Origin: Candidatus Phycosocius spiralis
GTDB lineage: Bacteria > Pseudomonadota > Alphaproteobacteria > Caulobacterales > Aquidulcibacteraceae
DNA length: 64,000 nucleotides
Assembly (NCBI RefSeq): GCF_030158815.1
Contig: NZ_BPFZ01000007.1
Location: forward strand, 62,001 to 126,000
Direction: 5' to 3'
The notes beneath the pieces were generated by a model. The model did no database searches and was not told the origin of the DNA. It was given only the letters and a program-made list of their open reading frames with translations. Shown here in pieces: positions 9,742 to 19,004 of this stretch. Position numbers and translations under genes: made by a program. Within the stretch, counting starts at the first letter, position 1; the number at the start of each line of letters is the position of its first letter.

Positions 9742-10084
9742 GGGTGTGATCAACCCTGTGGCGCCAATGCATGACAAACAGCATCGCCTTAAATGGTCGC
9801 AAAAGGGCGACGCACACCCCCGCTGTCAGGGGCAAAGCAAATAACGCCATCGCCCAGATCGGGGGATGCAGGGCAAGTTGGGCCACCAGAATAACTGGCA
9901 CGCAAATCGCGCCAGCCACCAGAATCACAAACACCGCTGGCCCATCGCCACTATCTTGGCCGGAAAAATCAGCGCGGCAGTTGGGGCAGCTCTGCTTGAT
10001 GGTCAAAAGCCCGTCAAACAAAGGTGCGCGCCCACAATTGGGGCAAAGGCTTAAAAGCCCCGCTTTCCAGAAACTCACACCCAT
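9734..10084 (-). CDS. DUF983 small zinc-ribbon membrane protein
   Basis: A 116-residue protein with two CxxC pairs near the N-terminus (CPNCGRAPLF and SCPNC), a likely zinc ribbon, followed by two hydrophobic helices. DUF983 genes are a regular member of alphaproteobacterial oxidase operons but their function is undefined. The start (MGVSFWKAGL) was chosen because GAGGAG lies just upstream; Met at 10117 is an alternative. Confidence 0.88.
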   Translation of the reverse strand: MGVSFWKAGLLSLCPNCGRAPLFDGLLTIKQSCPNCRADFSGQDSGDGPAVFVILVAGAICVPVILVAQLALHPPIWAMALFALPLTAGVCVALLRPFKAMLFVMHWRHRVDHTHV

Positions 10085-10189
10085 TGGCCCACTCCTCGTC
10101 CTGCAAAGTGTGGACAAGCCACGAAAGCCTACATGACAAGGGCGGAAGACCAGCCCCCACCCACACCCCTTTGTTAAGGCGGGTCGCCC

Positions 10190-11230
10190 TTAGCTGAAAG
10201 CCACATAGATAAAGGCAAAAAGAAATAGCCAAACGACATCCACAAAGTGCCAATACCAAGCCGCAGCTTCAAAACCAAAATGTTGCTTGGGTGTGAAATG
10301 CCCAGCCATCAGGCGGAACAAGCAAACCGCCAAGAAGAGAGTACCGATCACCACATGTGCGCCGTGAAATCCTGTCGCCATGAAGAAAGACGAGCCATAA
10401 ACACCAACGGTCTCACCGCCAAAGCCAAAATAATCTTCATGCAAAGCATGGTGATATTCAATGACTTGCAAGCCTGTAAAGCTGAGCCCCAAGAGAACCG
10501 TGATGATCAAGCCCAATTGCGCGCTCTTTCGATTACCTTCTTGCAAGGCATGGTGGGCCCAAGTGACCGTTGTACCCGAAAGCAGCAAGATCAGCGTATT
10601 CATCAAAGGCAAATGGAAGGCATCCAGGGTTTCAACCCCTTCTGGTGGCCATTTTGCCCAAGCGGTAGCAACTTCTGGAATGGTTGAAAGTGTGCGCGCT
10701 TCGTTGAAGAGACCAATGTCAAAAAACATCCAGAACCAAGCGACAAAGAACATCACTTCTGAAGCGATGAACAAAATCATGCCATAGCGCAGACCAATGC
10801 CAACAACGGGGGTATGATCGCCTTTATGGGCTTCCTTGATCACGTCACCCCACCAAGAAGCCATGCAATAAATGGTGAATAAGAAACCGCCTACCAGAAT
10901 GATCGGGTCACCCTTACCCAGTAACCAATGCCATTGTTGGGCGGTCTTAAAATCGGCGATCGCCTTGGCTTGCAAGCTTGGGTCCAAGCCTTGGAAACCA
11001 GAATTGGCCACTAACCCAGCTTCCACCGCTTTCCAACCCCCAGCCATGGCGGCTCTGGCTGCTTCTTCATTGGCGAAATAACCCGAGATCAGGGATAGAG
11101 GATCATCGACAAAGCCCTTCATGAAAATGACAGCACCTATCGCCAAAATGAAAAGTGCAAGCGAAGAGACGACCGGCCATGGGCTTGGATCGACTAGGTG
11201 GTAATCATGTTTAACGGCGGCGTGACCCAT
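10190..11230 (-). CDS. ctaE: Cytochrome c oxidase subunit III
   Basis: Subunit III of the aa3 oxidase. Typical features are [37 protein letters not shown]-like helices and [20 protein letters not shown]. At 346 residues it is longer than most bacterial homologues: about 60 extra residues separate TM1 from TM2 (roughly residues 45-105, including [20 protein letters not shown]). The start [11 protein letters not shown] fits the family. It is separated from ctaG by 143 bases. Confidence 0.96.
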   Translation of the reverse strand: MGHAAVKHDYHLVDPSPWPVVSSLALFILAIGAVIFMKGFVDDPLSLISGYFANEEAARAAMAGGWKAVEAGLVANSGFQGLDPSLQAKAIADFKTAQQWHWLLGKGDPIILVGGFLFTIYCMASWWGDVIKEAHKGDHTPVVGIGLRYGMILFIASEVMFFVAWFWMFFDIGLFNEARTLSTIPEVATAWAKWPPEGVETLDAFHLPLMNTLILLLSGTTVTWAHHALQEGNRKSAQLGLIITVLLGLSFTGLQVIEYHHALHEDYFGFGGETVGVYGSSFFMATGFHGAHVVIGTLFLAVCLFRLMAGHFTPKQHFGFEAAAWYWHFVDVVWLFLFAFIYVAFS

Positions 11231-11373
11231 GTTTTGGCCCTGTAGGTTGTCCGAACGCGAGGGGCGTTGGAATCTCAAAAAACTCTTGTCGTTTAGCGCG
11301 TTCTTGGCTGCTGAAGCAACCTCGCAGTGCGGTCTTAGCTCACAAGTATTGACACATTTCTTACATCTTGTTC

Positions 11374-11955
11374 TTACGGGTTTGCCACCGGGGGCGCAGT
11401 TAGATCCCCTTGGCTTGCTTGAATGGCTTTATCGCCGACGGCAAAAAAGGTGTAGGACAAGGTCACTTCGGTGACTTCATCGACATTACGGTCGGTCGCA
11501 AGCGCTGGATCGACATAGAAAATCACTGGCAATTCCATGCTTTCGCCGGGCTGCAAGGTCCGGTCTTGAAAGCAAAAGCACTCCAGCTTTTGAAAATAGG
11601 GGCCCACCTTGTGCGGGGTGACATTATAGGTCGCGACCGCGGTTACCGGGCGATCCGACTCATTCTTGACCGTGTAGAAGGCCAAGCCATTCTCACCCAA
11701 TTTAAGCGAAACAACGGGCTTCTCAGGTTTGAAGCTCCAAGGCACGCCAGGGGCGACGTTGGCGTCAAAGCGCACTTGAATGGTGCGGCTCAGGACAGTG
11801 CTAGCAGCAGCGGTCGCGACTTGGGTGGTGCCGCCATAGCCCGTCACTTGGCAGAAGAGTTGGTAGAGCGGCACGGCTGCATAAGAAGCACCAAGCATCG
11901 CAAGCGGCACAAAAGCGGCGATTAGTCCAAAGCGTGTGGTTTTGGTCATCACCAT
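11374..11955 (-). CDS. ctaG: Cytochrome c oxidase assembly protein CtaG (Cox11)
   Basis: A 193-residue copper chaperone that delivers CuB to subunit I. One N-terminal membrane anchor is followed by the periplasmic immunoglobulin-like domain. The copper-binding motif is present ([16 protein letters not shown]). The start is either MVMTK at 11955 or MTKTT at 11949. It directly follows the coxF-like gene. Confidence 0.96.
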   Translation of the reverse strand: MVMTKTTRFGLIAAFVPLAMLGASYAAVPLYQLFCQVTGYGGTTQVATAAASTVLSRTIQVRFDANVAPGVPWSFKPEKPVVSLKLGENGLAFYTVKNESDRPVTAVATYNVTPHKVGPYFQKLECFCFQDRTLQPGESMELPVIFYVDPALATDRNVDEVTEVTLSYTFFAVGDKAIQASQGDLTAPPVANP

Positions 11956-11964
11956 AGCGATCCC

Positions 11965-12111
11965 CTAAAACGGCTTGTTAAGCGCATGACCTTGCAAGCG
12001 CACAATGGTCACTAAAAAGACGATGGCGACAAAGGCAAATAGACATAGCCCAATCGCCAAGCTGCGGCGGTTGCGCGCTGTTGTCTCATCAAGGGGTAGT
12101 TTTTCTTTCAT
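11965..12111 (-). CDS. CoxF-like small membrane protein
   Basis: A 48-residue protein, MKEKLPLDET..., with one hydrophobic helix (LAIGLCLFAFVAIVFLVTIV) after a basic ARNRRS segment. In many Alphaproteobacteria a small single-TM gene called coxF lies exactly here, between ctaB and ctaG. The stop is ten bases before the ctaG start, and AAGG precedes the ATG. The assignment is by position and topology, because the sequence is too short for a firm family match. Confidence 0.75.
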   Translation of the reverse strand: MKEKLPLDETTARNRRSLAIGLCLFAFVAIVFLVTIVRLQGHALNKPF

Positions 12112-12168
12112 CAAGGTCGCCTTAAGCGCATAGAGGAAGCGGGGGAAATCAGGGTCTGAACTAAGATT

Positions 12169-13158
12169 TTAGCCCAGCACCGAGTGATGCATATGAAACC
12201 CATGCTCAACAAGCAATGCGGCAAATAGCGCAGTCAGATATAAGAGCGAGAACGCAAACAAATCCCGCGCTGGGCGGTTATCAATCTGCTTATCTGAATA
12301 AAGTGCGCGGCCTTCTTCGCGCCCGTCTTGATCGCCGGCTCTGGAGCGATGGACCCGCCAAGCCAGAAGCAAAAACACTAGCCCAGTGGACAAAGAAACC
12401 CAAGCGTAAATCTGCCCGCCAAGCCCGCTATAACTCGGTAAAACACCAACTAGAACAAGGGCGATGGAATATATAAAGATTTGTAGCCGCGTTGAAGCTG
12501 CCCCCTTGGCAACCGGCATCATGGGTATGTTGGCGGAGGCATAGTCGCCCGCCTTATAGAGCGCCAAAGCCCAGGAATGGGGTGGGGTCCACAAAAAGAT
12601 AATGCCGACTAAAAGCCAAGCATCCAAAGCCATATCCCCGGTTGCCGCTGCCCAAGCCACCAGCGGCGGCAAAGCCCCTGCAAGGCCACCAATCACAATA
12701 TTTTGCGGGGTCGAGCGTTTGAGCCACATCGAATAAACCACCGCATAAAAGAAGATGGTGAAGGCAAGTAAGCTTGCCGCCAAATAGCCTTTGGCGGTTA
12801 GGGCCAGCAAAAGGACGGACAAAAAGCTCATCACAATGCCCATGGCCAAGGCTTCATCCTTATGCACAATGCCTGCTGGCACCGGGCGCATCCGCGTGCG
12901 CTTCATCAGGCCATCAATGTCGGCATCATACCACATATTGAGCGCGCCAGCGGCCCCTGCACCCATGGCAATCGCGAAAATCGACAAGGCCGCTAAAACG
13001 GGGTTATGCTCACCCGGCGCGCATAAATAGCCGACAATGGCGGTAAAAATCGCCAAGGACATGACGCGCGGCTTCATCAAAGCCAGATAGTCTGACCAAT
13101 CGGCGATCCGCCGTTTAGGTTCTGAGCTCGTAAAGTGGTCAGCAGGTACTTCGGTCAT
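12169..13158 (-). CDS. ctaB: Protoheme IX farnesyltransferase (heme O synthase)
   Basis: A 329-residue polytopic UbiA-type prenyltransferase that farnesylates heme B on the way to heme A. The first Asp-rich motif is NMWYDADIDGLMKRTRMRPV and the second lies in ALYKAGDYASANIPMMPV. About nine membrane helices can be traced. It belongs to the oxidase operon, 73 bases after ctaD. Confidence 0.96.
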   Translation of the reverse strand: MTEVPADHFTSSEPKRRIADWSDYLALMKPRVMSLAIFTAIVGYLCAPGEHNPVLAALSIFAIAMGAGAAGALNMWYDADIDGLMKRTRMRPVPAGIVHKDEALAMGIVMSFLSVLLLALTAKGYLAASLLAFTIFFYAVVYSMWLKRSTPQNIVIGGLAGALPPLVAWAAATGDMALDAWLLVGIIFLWTPPHSWALALYKAGDYASANIPMMPVAKGAASTRLQIFIYSIALVLVGVLPSYSGLGGQIYAWVSLSTGLVFLLLAWRVHRSRAGDQDGREEGRALYSDKQIDNRPARDLFAFSLLYLTALFAALLVEHGFHMHHSVLG

Positions 13159-13231
13159 GATGGCTTTCTACGCAACACGCCCCCGAAGTGGACTTCGGGA
13201 GCGTGTAATTTCACGGGTTTTACGCAGCAGA

Positions 13232-14908
13232 TCAATGGTGATCTTTAGCTTCAACCTTAGGCAATTCAGAGAATTGGTGGAATGGCGGTGGGGAGGACAA
13301 GGTCCACTCCAACGTGGTGGCTGCAGGCCCCCAGGGGTTAGCTCCTGCTGGGCGACGGCGCAGAACGAACATGTCCAACAACATCACAAAGAAAATAGCC
13401 ATGCCCGCGATTGTGATGAAATAGCCATAGGACGAGACCTTATTGAAGAAGGCCAAGGCTTCTGGATAATCGACATAGCGCCGTGGCATTTGTTGCAGGC
13501 CCAAGAAATGCTGTGGGAAGAAGATCAAATTCACACCGACAAACATCACCCAGAAATGCGCATTACCCAGCACTTCTGAATATTTCAGGCCACTCATCTT
13601 CGGGATCCAGTAATAGAAGCCCGCAAAGATCGCAAACACCGCACCCAAGGACAACACATAGTGGAAGTGTGCGACCACATAATAAGTGTCGTGTAAGACG
13701 GTATCCACGCCTGCGTTGGCAAGCACCACGCCCGTGACACCACCGACGGTGAACAGGAAGATAAAGCCAATCGCCCATAGCATCGGGGTTTTGAAATCCA
13801 AGGAGCCGCCCCACATGGTGGCGATCCACGAAAAGATCTTAATCCCGGTTGGTACCGCAATAATCATGGTTGCGGCCACAAAATAGGCCTTAAGGTCCAC
13901 ATCCATCCCGACCGTATACATGTGGTGGGCCCATACGATAAAGCCGATAAAGCCGATCGCCACCATGGCATAAGCCATCGCAAGATAGCCAAACACGGGC
14001 TTTTTGGAGAAGGTGGCGACAATGTGGCTGATGATGCCAAAGCCTGGCAGGATCAAAATATACACCTCTGGGTGACCAAAGAACCAGAACAAGTGCTGGT
14101 ACATGATGGGGTCGCCACCTTGGGCCGGATCAAAGAAGCCCGTGCCAAAGTTTCGGTCTGTTAAAAGCATGGTGATCGCACCTGCCAAAACAGGCAAGGA
14201 CAACAACAACAACCAAACTGTGACCAAAACCGACCATACGAACAAGGGCATTTTGTGCAAAGTTATGCCCGGTGCGCGCATGTTGAAAATGGTGGTGATG
14301 AAATTGATCGCACCCAAAATCGAGCTGATGCCTGCAATGTGAAGCGATAAGATCAACAAATCCATCGAAGGCCCATTATGGCCTGAGGTTGACAAGGGTG
14401 GATAAAGAACCCAGCCCCCGCCAAAGCCTGGATCTGCCCCTTGACCTGGCACAATCATGGAAAGCGCGCCCAAAGCAAAGGAGAAAGGCAAAAGCCAGAA
14501 CGAGATGTTGTTCATCCGTGGGAAGGCCATATCGGGCGCACCAATATGTAAAGGCACAAACCAATTGCCAAAGCCGCCAATCATGGCAGGCATGACCATG
14601 AAGAAGATCATGATCAACCCATGCATGGTGACCACCACATTGTAATTGTGTGCGTTGCCCCAAGGCCCTTGGGCTGTTGGATCGCCGGTGACGCCAAAAA
14701 ATTGCAGGCCGGGCTCCATCAACTCCATCCGGATCATTCCAGATAAGGCACCACCAAAAATGCCTGCGAAAATCGCAAACACCAGATACATGGTGCCAAT
14801 GTCTTTGTGGTTGGTCGACAAAAGCCAACGGAGAGGATTGTAGACCGAAGGGCGGTCCGTCAAATCCGCCATCGCGGGGGCTTCAAGATGCGCAGCAGTG
14901 CTTGCCAT
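13232..14908 (-). CDS. ctaD: Cytochrome c oxidase subunit I
   Basis: The catalytic subunit, with heme a and the heme a3-CuB centre. Ligand regions are intact: [19 protein letters not shown], the [13 protein letters not shown] segment with the His-Tyr crosslink pair, HHMYTVGMD and [15 protein letters not shown]. Length is 558 residues. The start [10 protein letters not shown] was chosen; upstream codons overlap ctaC sequence. It follows ctaC after 20 bases. Confidence 0.97.
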   Translation of the reverse strand: MASTAAHLEAPAMADLTDRPSVYNPLRWLLSTNHKDIGTMYLVFAIFAGIFGGALSGMIRMELMEPGLQFFGVTGDPTAQGPWGNAHNYNVVVTMHGLIMIFFMVMPAMIGGFGNWFVPLHIGAPDMAFPRMNNISFWLLPFSFALGALSMIVPGQGADPGFGGGWVLYPPLSTSGHNGPSMDLLILSLHIAGISSILGAINFITTIFNMRAPGITLHKMPLFVWSVLVTVWLLLLSLPVLAGAITMLLTDRNFGTGFFDPAQGGDPIMYQHLFWFFGHPEVYILILPGFGIISHIVATFSKKPVFGYLAMAYAMVAIGFIGFIVWAHHMYTVGMDVDLKAYFVAATMIIAVPTGIKIFSWIATMWGGSLDFKTPMLWAIGFIFLFTVGGVTGVVLANAGVDTVLHDTYYVVAHFHYVLSLGAVFAIFAGFYYWIPKMSGLKYSEVLGNAHFWVMFVGVNLIFFPQHFLGLQQMPRRYVDYPEALAFFNKVSSYGYFITIAGMAIFFVMLLDMFVLRRRPAGANPWGPAATTLEWTLSSPPPFHQFSELPKVEAKDHH

Positions 14909-14928
14909 GTTCACTATGTCCCTGAGAT

Positions 14929-15795
14929 TTAATTGGCTTGGGCCGATATGGCCGTAGAAGGTGCATTTGCAGCAAACTGGGCCGCTGTAGGATTGGTTGC
15001 GCCAGTAGCAGCTGATTTTTGTGACGCGACCCAAGCATCAAACTCAGCTTGGGGAACGGCTTTGATTTCAATCGGCATATAAGCGTGCTTTACGCCGCAG
15101 ATTTCAGAACATTGACCAAAATAGGTGCCAGGCTTTTCAACCTTGAACCAAGCTTCGTTCAAACGGCCTGGAACTGCGTCCATCTTCACACCAAAGGAAG
15201 ACATCGACCACGAATGAATAACATCAGAAGCGGTAACTTGAACGCGCACGGTTTTATTGACTGGCACTATTACAGCATTATCGGTGCCCAAAAGATATGG
15301 CTTGCCAGCGGCTGTTGCCTCGTCCTTGGCCAAAATATTGGCATCAAACCCAATGCCATCATAGTCTGGATACTCATAGCTCCAATACCATTGGTGGCCG
15401 GTCACCTTTAGCGTCATGTCATATTTAGCGGGGGTTTGATCTTCTTTGTAGAGAAGCGGGAAGGAAAAAAGTGAGATACCGACCAGAATCAAAACCGGGA
15501 TAAAAGTCCAAACCACTTCAATCGTGGTGTTATGGGTGAATTTTGCTGGAACAGGATTCGCGCGCTTGTTGAAGCGGATGATGCAATAGGCCAACAGCCC
15601 TGCAACAAAAACCGAAATCGCAACAATGACCGGCAACAATACCAGATTGTGGAAAAACGTAATATCGCGGGCCACTTCGGTAACAGGCGGCTGTAAACCT
15701 AAACCCTTATCAACCGGTTGATCGGCCCATGCTGCCTGCACGATTGTGGCCGCGCCCATAAGTGCAGCCAATCCCGCTGTTTGCCAACGTCGCAT
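14929..15795 (-). CDS. ctaC: Cytochrome c oxidase subunit II
   Basis: A 288-residue protein with a signal peptide (to VQAAWA), two TM helices and a periplasmic cupredoxin domain. The CuA site is complete (DVIHSWS ... [16 protein letters not shown]). The aromatic electron-entry patch [12 protein letters not shown] is present. An Ala/Thr/Ser-rich tail follows the domain. It is the first gene of the oxidase operon; the roughly 295 bases between it and tldD should hold both divergent promoters. Confidence 0.97.
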   Translation of the reverse strand: MRRWQTAGLAALMGAATIVQAAWADQPVDKGLGLQPPVTEVARDITFFHNLVLLPVIVAISVFVAGLLAYCIIRFNKRANPVPAKFTHNTTIEVVWTFIPVLILVGISLFSFPLLYKEDQTPAKYDMTLKVTGHQWYWSYEYPDYDGIGFDANILAKDEATAAGKPYLLGTDNAVIVPVNKTVRVQVTASDVIHSWSMSSFGVKMDAVPGRLNEAWFKVEKPGTYFGQCSEICGVKHAYMPIEIKAVPQAEFDAWVASQKSAATGATNPTAAQFAANAPSTAISAQAN

Positions 15796-16090
15796 GTCAT
15801 AACTCCCTTATTGCACCCATTCTACAGCGCGACTGATTGACGCTTAATTAGCGCGCATAGACCAAAAGTCACGCGTGATTGTGCGCACACTTTGTCGCAG
15901 GGCAAATCTATCCTTGCCTCAATCCGCCAAGCGCATAACACGCCACCCCCCTTCGGGGAAAGGTGGCCAACTCACAGGAAACAGGATTGCATTCAGTAGG
16001 GCATCTTTGGTGTGCTTGCTTGAGGCTGTGCTTGGCATTTGCATTGAGGCCAACAAGGCTTAATCTTAAAGGCCTACAAAAGGAAATCGC

Positions 16091-17509
16091 ATGACCGATC
16101 AAGCCTTGGCACCCTTAAGCGAGCTGGCATTTGCTGCTGGCTCTGAAGCCATTTTAAAGGATGGCTTGCATCACGCGGACGATGGCGAACTCTTTTTAGA
16201 ACGCGCGCGCGGGGAAAGCTTTGTTTGGGATGATGGGCGCTTAAAATCAGCAAGCTATGATTCCGATGGGGGCTTCGGACTGCGCGTCGTGGCGGGAGAG
16301 GCCGCAGGCTATGCCCACGCCAATGAAATCTCATCAGCTTCCCTGACGCGGGCATCCAAAGCGGCCAGCATCGCCAAACGCGGCCATAGCGGTACTTTGG
16401 CCCTGCCCCCGGTGCGCACCAATGCAAAACTGTATAGCGATGCTGACCCATTAGCGGCACCAGCCTTTGAAGCCAAAATCGCGACCTTGGCGCAAATTGA
16501 TTATTATTTGCGCGAAAAAGACCCCCGCGTCGTACAGGTGTCGGTATCCTTGGCCGCCTCACGCAAAGAGATCGCGATTATGCGCCCAGATGGCGATATT
16601 CGCACCGATATCCGCCCCTTGGTGCGGGTCAATGTCTCGGTCACCGCAGAAAAATATGGGCGGCGCGAAACAGGTTCTGCCGGGGCAGGTGGGCGCACGG
16701 ACTATAGCCAATGGATCGAAGCGGGCCATCTTAAAGCCTTAGCCGATGAAGCGTTACGCATTGCTCTGGTTAATCTAGACGCAGTCCCGGCACCTGTGGG
16801 TGAGATGGATGTGGTCTTAGGCCCAGGCTGGCCTGGTATCTTACTCCATGAAGCAGTGGGGCATGGCCTTGAAGGGGACTTTAACCGCAAAGGAACCAGT
16901 GCCTTTTCGGGCAAAATTGGCCAACGCGTCGCCTCGCCCGGCGTGACAGTGGTAGATGATGGCACATTGGCGGATCGGCGTGGTTCTTTGACCATTGATG
17001 ATGAAGGCACGCCCACCCAGCGCACGGTTTTGATCGAGGATGGGATATTGGTCGGCTATCTGCAGGACCGCATGAATGCCCGCTTGATGGGCGTTGTGCC
17101 GACCGGCAATGGACGGCGCGAAAGCTATGCCCATAGCCCGATGCCGCGCATGACCAATACGATGATGGAATCAGGTGCGCTTGATCCAAACGAAATTATC
17201 ACAAGCTTAAAGCGCGGCATTTACGCCACCCATTTTGGCGGTGGCTCGGTCGATATTACATCCGGCAAGTTCGTGTTTCAATGCACGGAGGCCTATTTGG
17301 TTGAAAATGGCAAGATCATCGCCCCGGTTAAAGGGGCGAGCCTGATAGGCGACGGGCCAACTTCGCTGACAAAAATCTCTATGATTGGCAATGACGCCAC
17401 CCTCGACCATGGCGTGGGAACCTGCGGCAAAGCGGGCCAATCCGTCCCCGTCGGCGTTGGCCAACCGACCCTGCGCATTGGCGGCTTGACTGTGGGTGGC
17501 GCGGGGTAG
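16091..17509 (+). CDS. tldD: TldD metalloprotease subunit
   Basis: A 472-residue TldD/PmbA family protein that works with TldE in peptide processing. The HExxxH zinc motif is intact (LLHEAVGHGLEGDFN), placing it as TldD rather than the non-catalytic TldE partner. The glycine-rich end GTCGKAGQSVPVGVGQP is typical. Divergent from ctaC, a common alphaproteobacterial arrangement. Confidence 0.96.
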   Translation: MTDQALAPLSELAFAAGSEAILKDGLHHADDGELFLERARGESFVWDDGRLKSASYDSDGGFGLRVVAGEAAGYAHANEISSASLTRASKAASIAKRGHSGTLALPPVRTNAKLYSDADPLAAPAFEAKIATLAQIDYYLREKDPRVVQVSVSLAASRKEIAIMRPDGDIRTDIRPLVRVNVSVTAEKYGRRETGSAGAGGRTDYSQWIEAGHLKALADEALRIALVNLDAVPAPVGEMDVVLGPGWPGILLHEAVGHGLEGDFNRKGTSAFSGKIGQRVASPGVTVVDDGTLADRRGSLTIDDEGTPTQRTVLIEDGILVGYLQDRMNARLMGVVPTGNGRRESYAHSPMPRMTNTMMESGALDPNEIITSLKRGIYATHFGGGSVDITSGKFVFQCTEAYLVENGKIIAPVKGASLIGDGPTSLTKISMIGNDATLDHGVGTCGKAGQSVPVGVGQPTLRIGGLTVGGAG

Positions 17510-17520
17510 GGTTTGGGTTG

Positions 17521-17536
17521 ATTTGTGTACACAAAT
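17521..17536. promoter_or_regulatory. 16-bp perfect palindrome upstream of brnTA
   Basis: ATTTGTGTACACAAAT is a perfect inverted repeat 50 bases before the BrnT coding region. A further half-site-like ACACAAAA follows at about 17542. It is a good candidate operator for antitoxin autoregulation, known for BrnA; binding is inferred. Confidence 0.5.
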
Positions 17537-17585
17537 AAGATACACAAAATCAGATGCAGCATTTCTAATCGCCGGAGTTAATTGA

Positions 17586-17894
17586 CTGAAGCGAACCACG
17601 CAGAACATCCAAGAACGCATCGTCTTTCAATGGGACGAAAAAAAGCGAGATCGGGTTCTCAAGGAACACAGCGTAGACTTGTTATATGCAGCCCTGATTT
17701 TTGAAGGCCCCATCCTTACAAAAATCGACAACAGAAAAGATTACGGCGAAGTGCGCTGGATAGCGATTGGTAAAGTGGAATTAGATTATTTCACACTTAT
17801 CTACACGATCCGAGACGGCAAATACCGCCTGATCACGGCTTGGAGGTCAGGACGACGTGAAAGGGAACACTATGAAAGAAGCAACACTGGATGA
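17586..17894 (+). CDS. BrnT-like toxin (ribonuclease), apparent CTG start
   Basis: A BrnT family ribonuclease toxin of the RelE-like fold. The frame reads IVFQWDEKKRDRVLKEHSVD, then KDYGEVRWIAIGKV and the C-terminal RRERERY-like end SGRREREHYE, all BrnT hallmarks. There is no ATG, GTG or TTG before residue 32; the only codon placed like a start is CTG at 17586, eight bases after GGAG. Either CTG initiates or the start codon has been lost and the toxin is dead. It overlaps the antitoxin by 23 bases. Confidence 0.75.
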   Translation: MKRTTQNIQERIVFQWDEKKRDRVLKEHSVDLLYAALIFEGPILTKIDNRKDYGEVRWIAIGKVELDYFTLIYTIRDGKYRLITAWRSGRREREHYERSNTG

Positions 17895-18132
17895 CCTCAA
17901 ATCCATGCGCGCACGCGGGCAATTGTTGCATGATCCCGAAGCGCCAGACGGACCTGATCTTGGCTCGGCGTTTTGGGCAGACGCTGTTATACAAGAGCCG
18001 ACACCACGTAAGTCTGTGCACCTGCGGCTCAATTCAGAAGTCTATGATTTCTTTCTTAAGCAGAGCGACGGCAAGGGCCATATCAAGAAAATGCAACAAG
18101 TCCTCAAAGCTTATGCTGATGCGCATAAGTAA
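17872..18132 (+). CDS. BrnA-like antitoxin
   Basis: An 86-residue protein of the BrnA family. The N-terminal part contains DPEAPDGPDLGSAFWADA, resembling the toxin-binding part. The C-terminal part is a ribbon-helix-helix-like segment (KSVHLRLNSEVYDFFLKQ). AAGGGA precedes the ATG at 17872. Overlap with the toxin gene and the operator-like palindrome upstream support a toxin-antitoxin operon. Confidence 0.8.
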   Translation: MKEATLDDLKSMRARGQLLHDPEAPDGPDLGSAFWADAVIQEPTPRKSVHLRLNSEVYDFFLKQSDGKGHIKKMQQVLKAYADAHK

Positions 18133-18194
18133 CGCGCATTCGGCCAATCCCTGAGATAGCCGCCCCCACCGTTTATCTCCAGCTATGAAATGAC

Positions 18195-19004
18195 ATGCCC
18201 CCAATGAACCAGATCGAAACCTATCTACTGCCGATGGCCCTATCCGTGGGCATGAAATTATTGGGCGCGATTGCGTTATGGGTGGGCGGTCGCTTTGTCA
18301 TTGGCCTCCTCCAAAAGGCGGTGCGGCGCGCCTTGGTGCTGAACCCAATGGACCCCACGATCAAGATGTGGATCGGGGCGATTATCTCTATTGGGCTCAA
18401 TATTTTTTTGGTTATCGCGATCCTCAATGTGTTTGGGATCGAAACCACAAGTCTGGCCGCTTTGGTGGCGGCAGCGGGCTTGGCAATTGGGGCAGCGTGG
18501 TCTGGACTATTGGCCAACTTCGCGGCTGGGGTTTTTTTGATCCTGTTTAAGCCATTTAAAGTTGGCGATGTTGTGACCGTTAATGGGATCACCGGCACCG
18601 TCCTTGAAATCGGCGTCTTTTCGACCACCCTTAATTCGACCGAGCATGTGCGAACCATCATTGGCAACAATGCGGTTTCTACCGCCATCATCCAAAACTA
18701 CTCAGCCAATCCATACCGGGCAGTTGAAATGCGCGCTCAATTGCCAGCCACCCTTGAACCCGACAGCGCGATCACCTTGCTGCGCGCGACCCTTTTAGCC
18801 ATACCCAATGTGTGTGCAGAGCCCGCCCCGACCCTTGAGGTGATTGAATTTAGTGAAGCAGGCCCCAAGCTGATCGTGCGGCCTTTTTGCCACCATGATC
18901 ATTATTGGCAGGTGATTTATGACAGCCAAAAAGCCATTGCCAAAGCCTTTAGCCAAGCAGGCCTTCCCCAGCCCTTGATCACATTGGTGCCAAAAACCGC
19001 TTAA
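18195..19004 (+). CDS. mscS: Small-conductance mechanosensitive channel MscS
   Basis: A 269-residue MscS channel of the compact type: three N-terminal TM helices and a cytoplasmic beta domain. The pore helix is AAGLAIGAAWSGLLANFAAGVF, followed by the beta-domain signature FKVGDVVTVNGITGTVLEIG. The start could be 18195 or the second Met at 18204. Its stop overlaps the convergent DUF885 gene by four bases. Confidence 0.94.
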   Translation: MPPMNQIETYLLPMALSVGMKLLGAIALWVGGRFVIGLLQKAVRRALVLNPMDPTIKMWIGAIISIGLNIFLVIAILNVFGIETTSLAALVAAAGLAIGAAWSGLLANFAAGVFLILFKPFKVGDVVTVNGITGTVLEIGVFSTTLNSTEHVRTIIGNNAVSTAIIQNYSANPYRAVEMRAQLPATLEPDSAITLLRATLLAIPNVCAEPAPTLEVIEFSEAGPKLIVRPFCHHDHYWQVIYDSQKAIAKAFSQAGLPQPLITLVPKTA

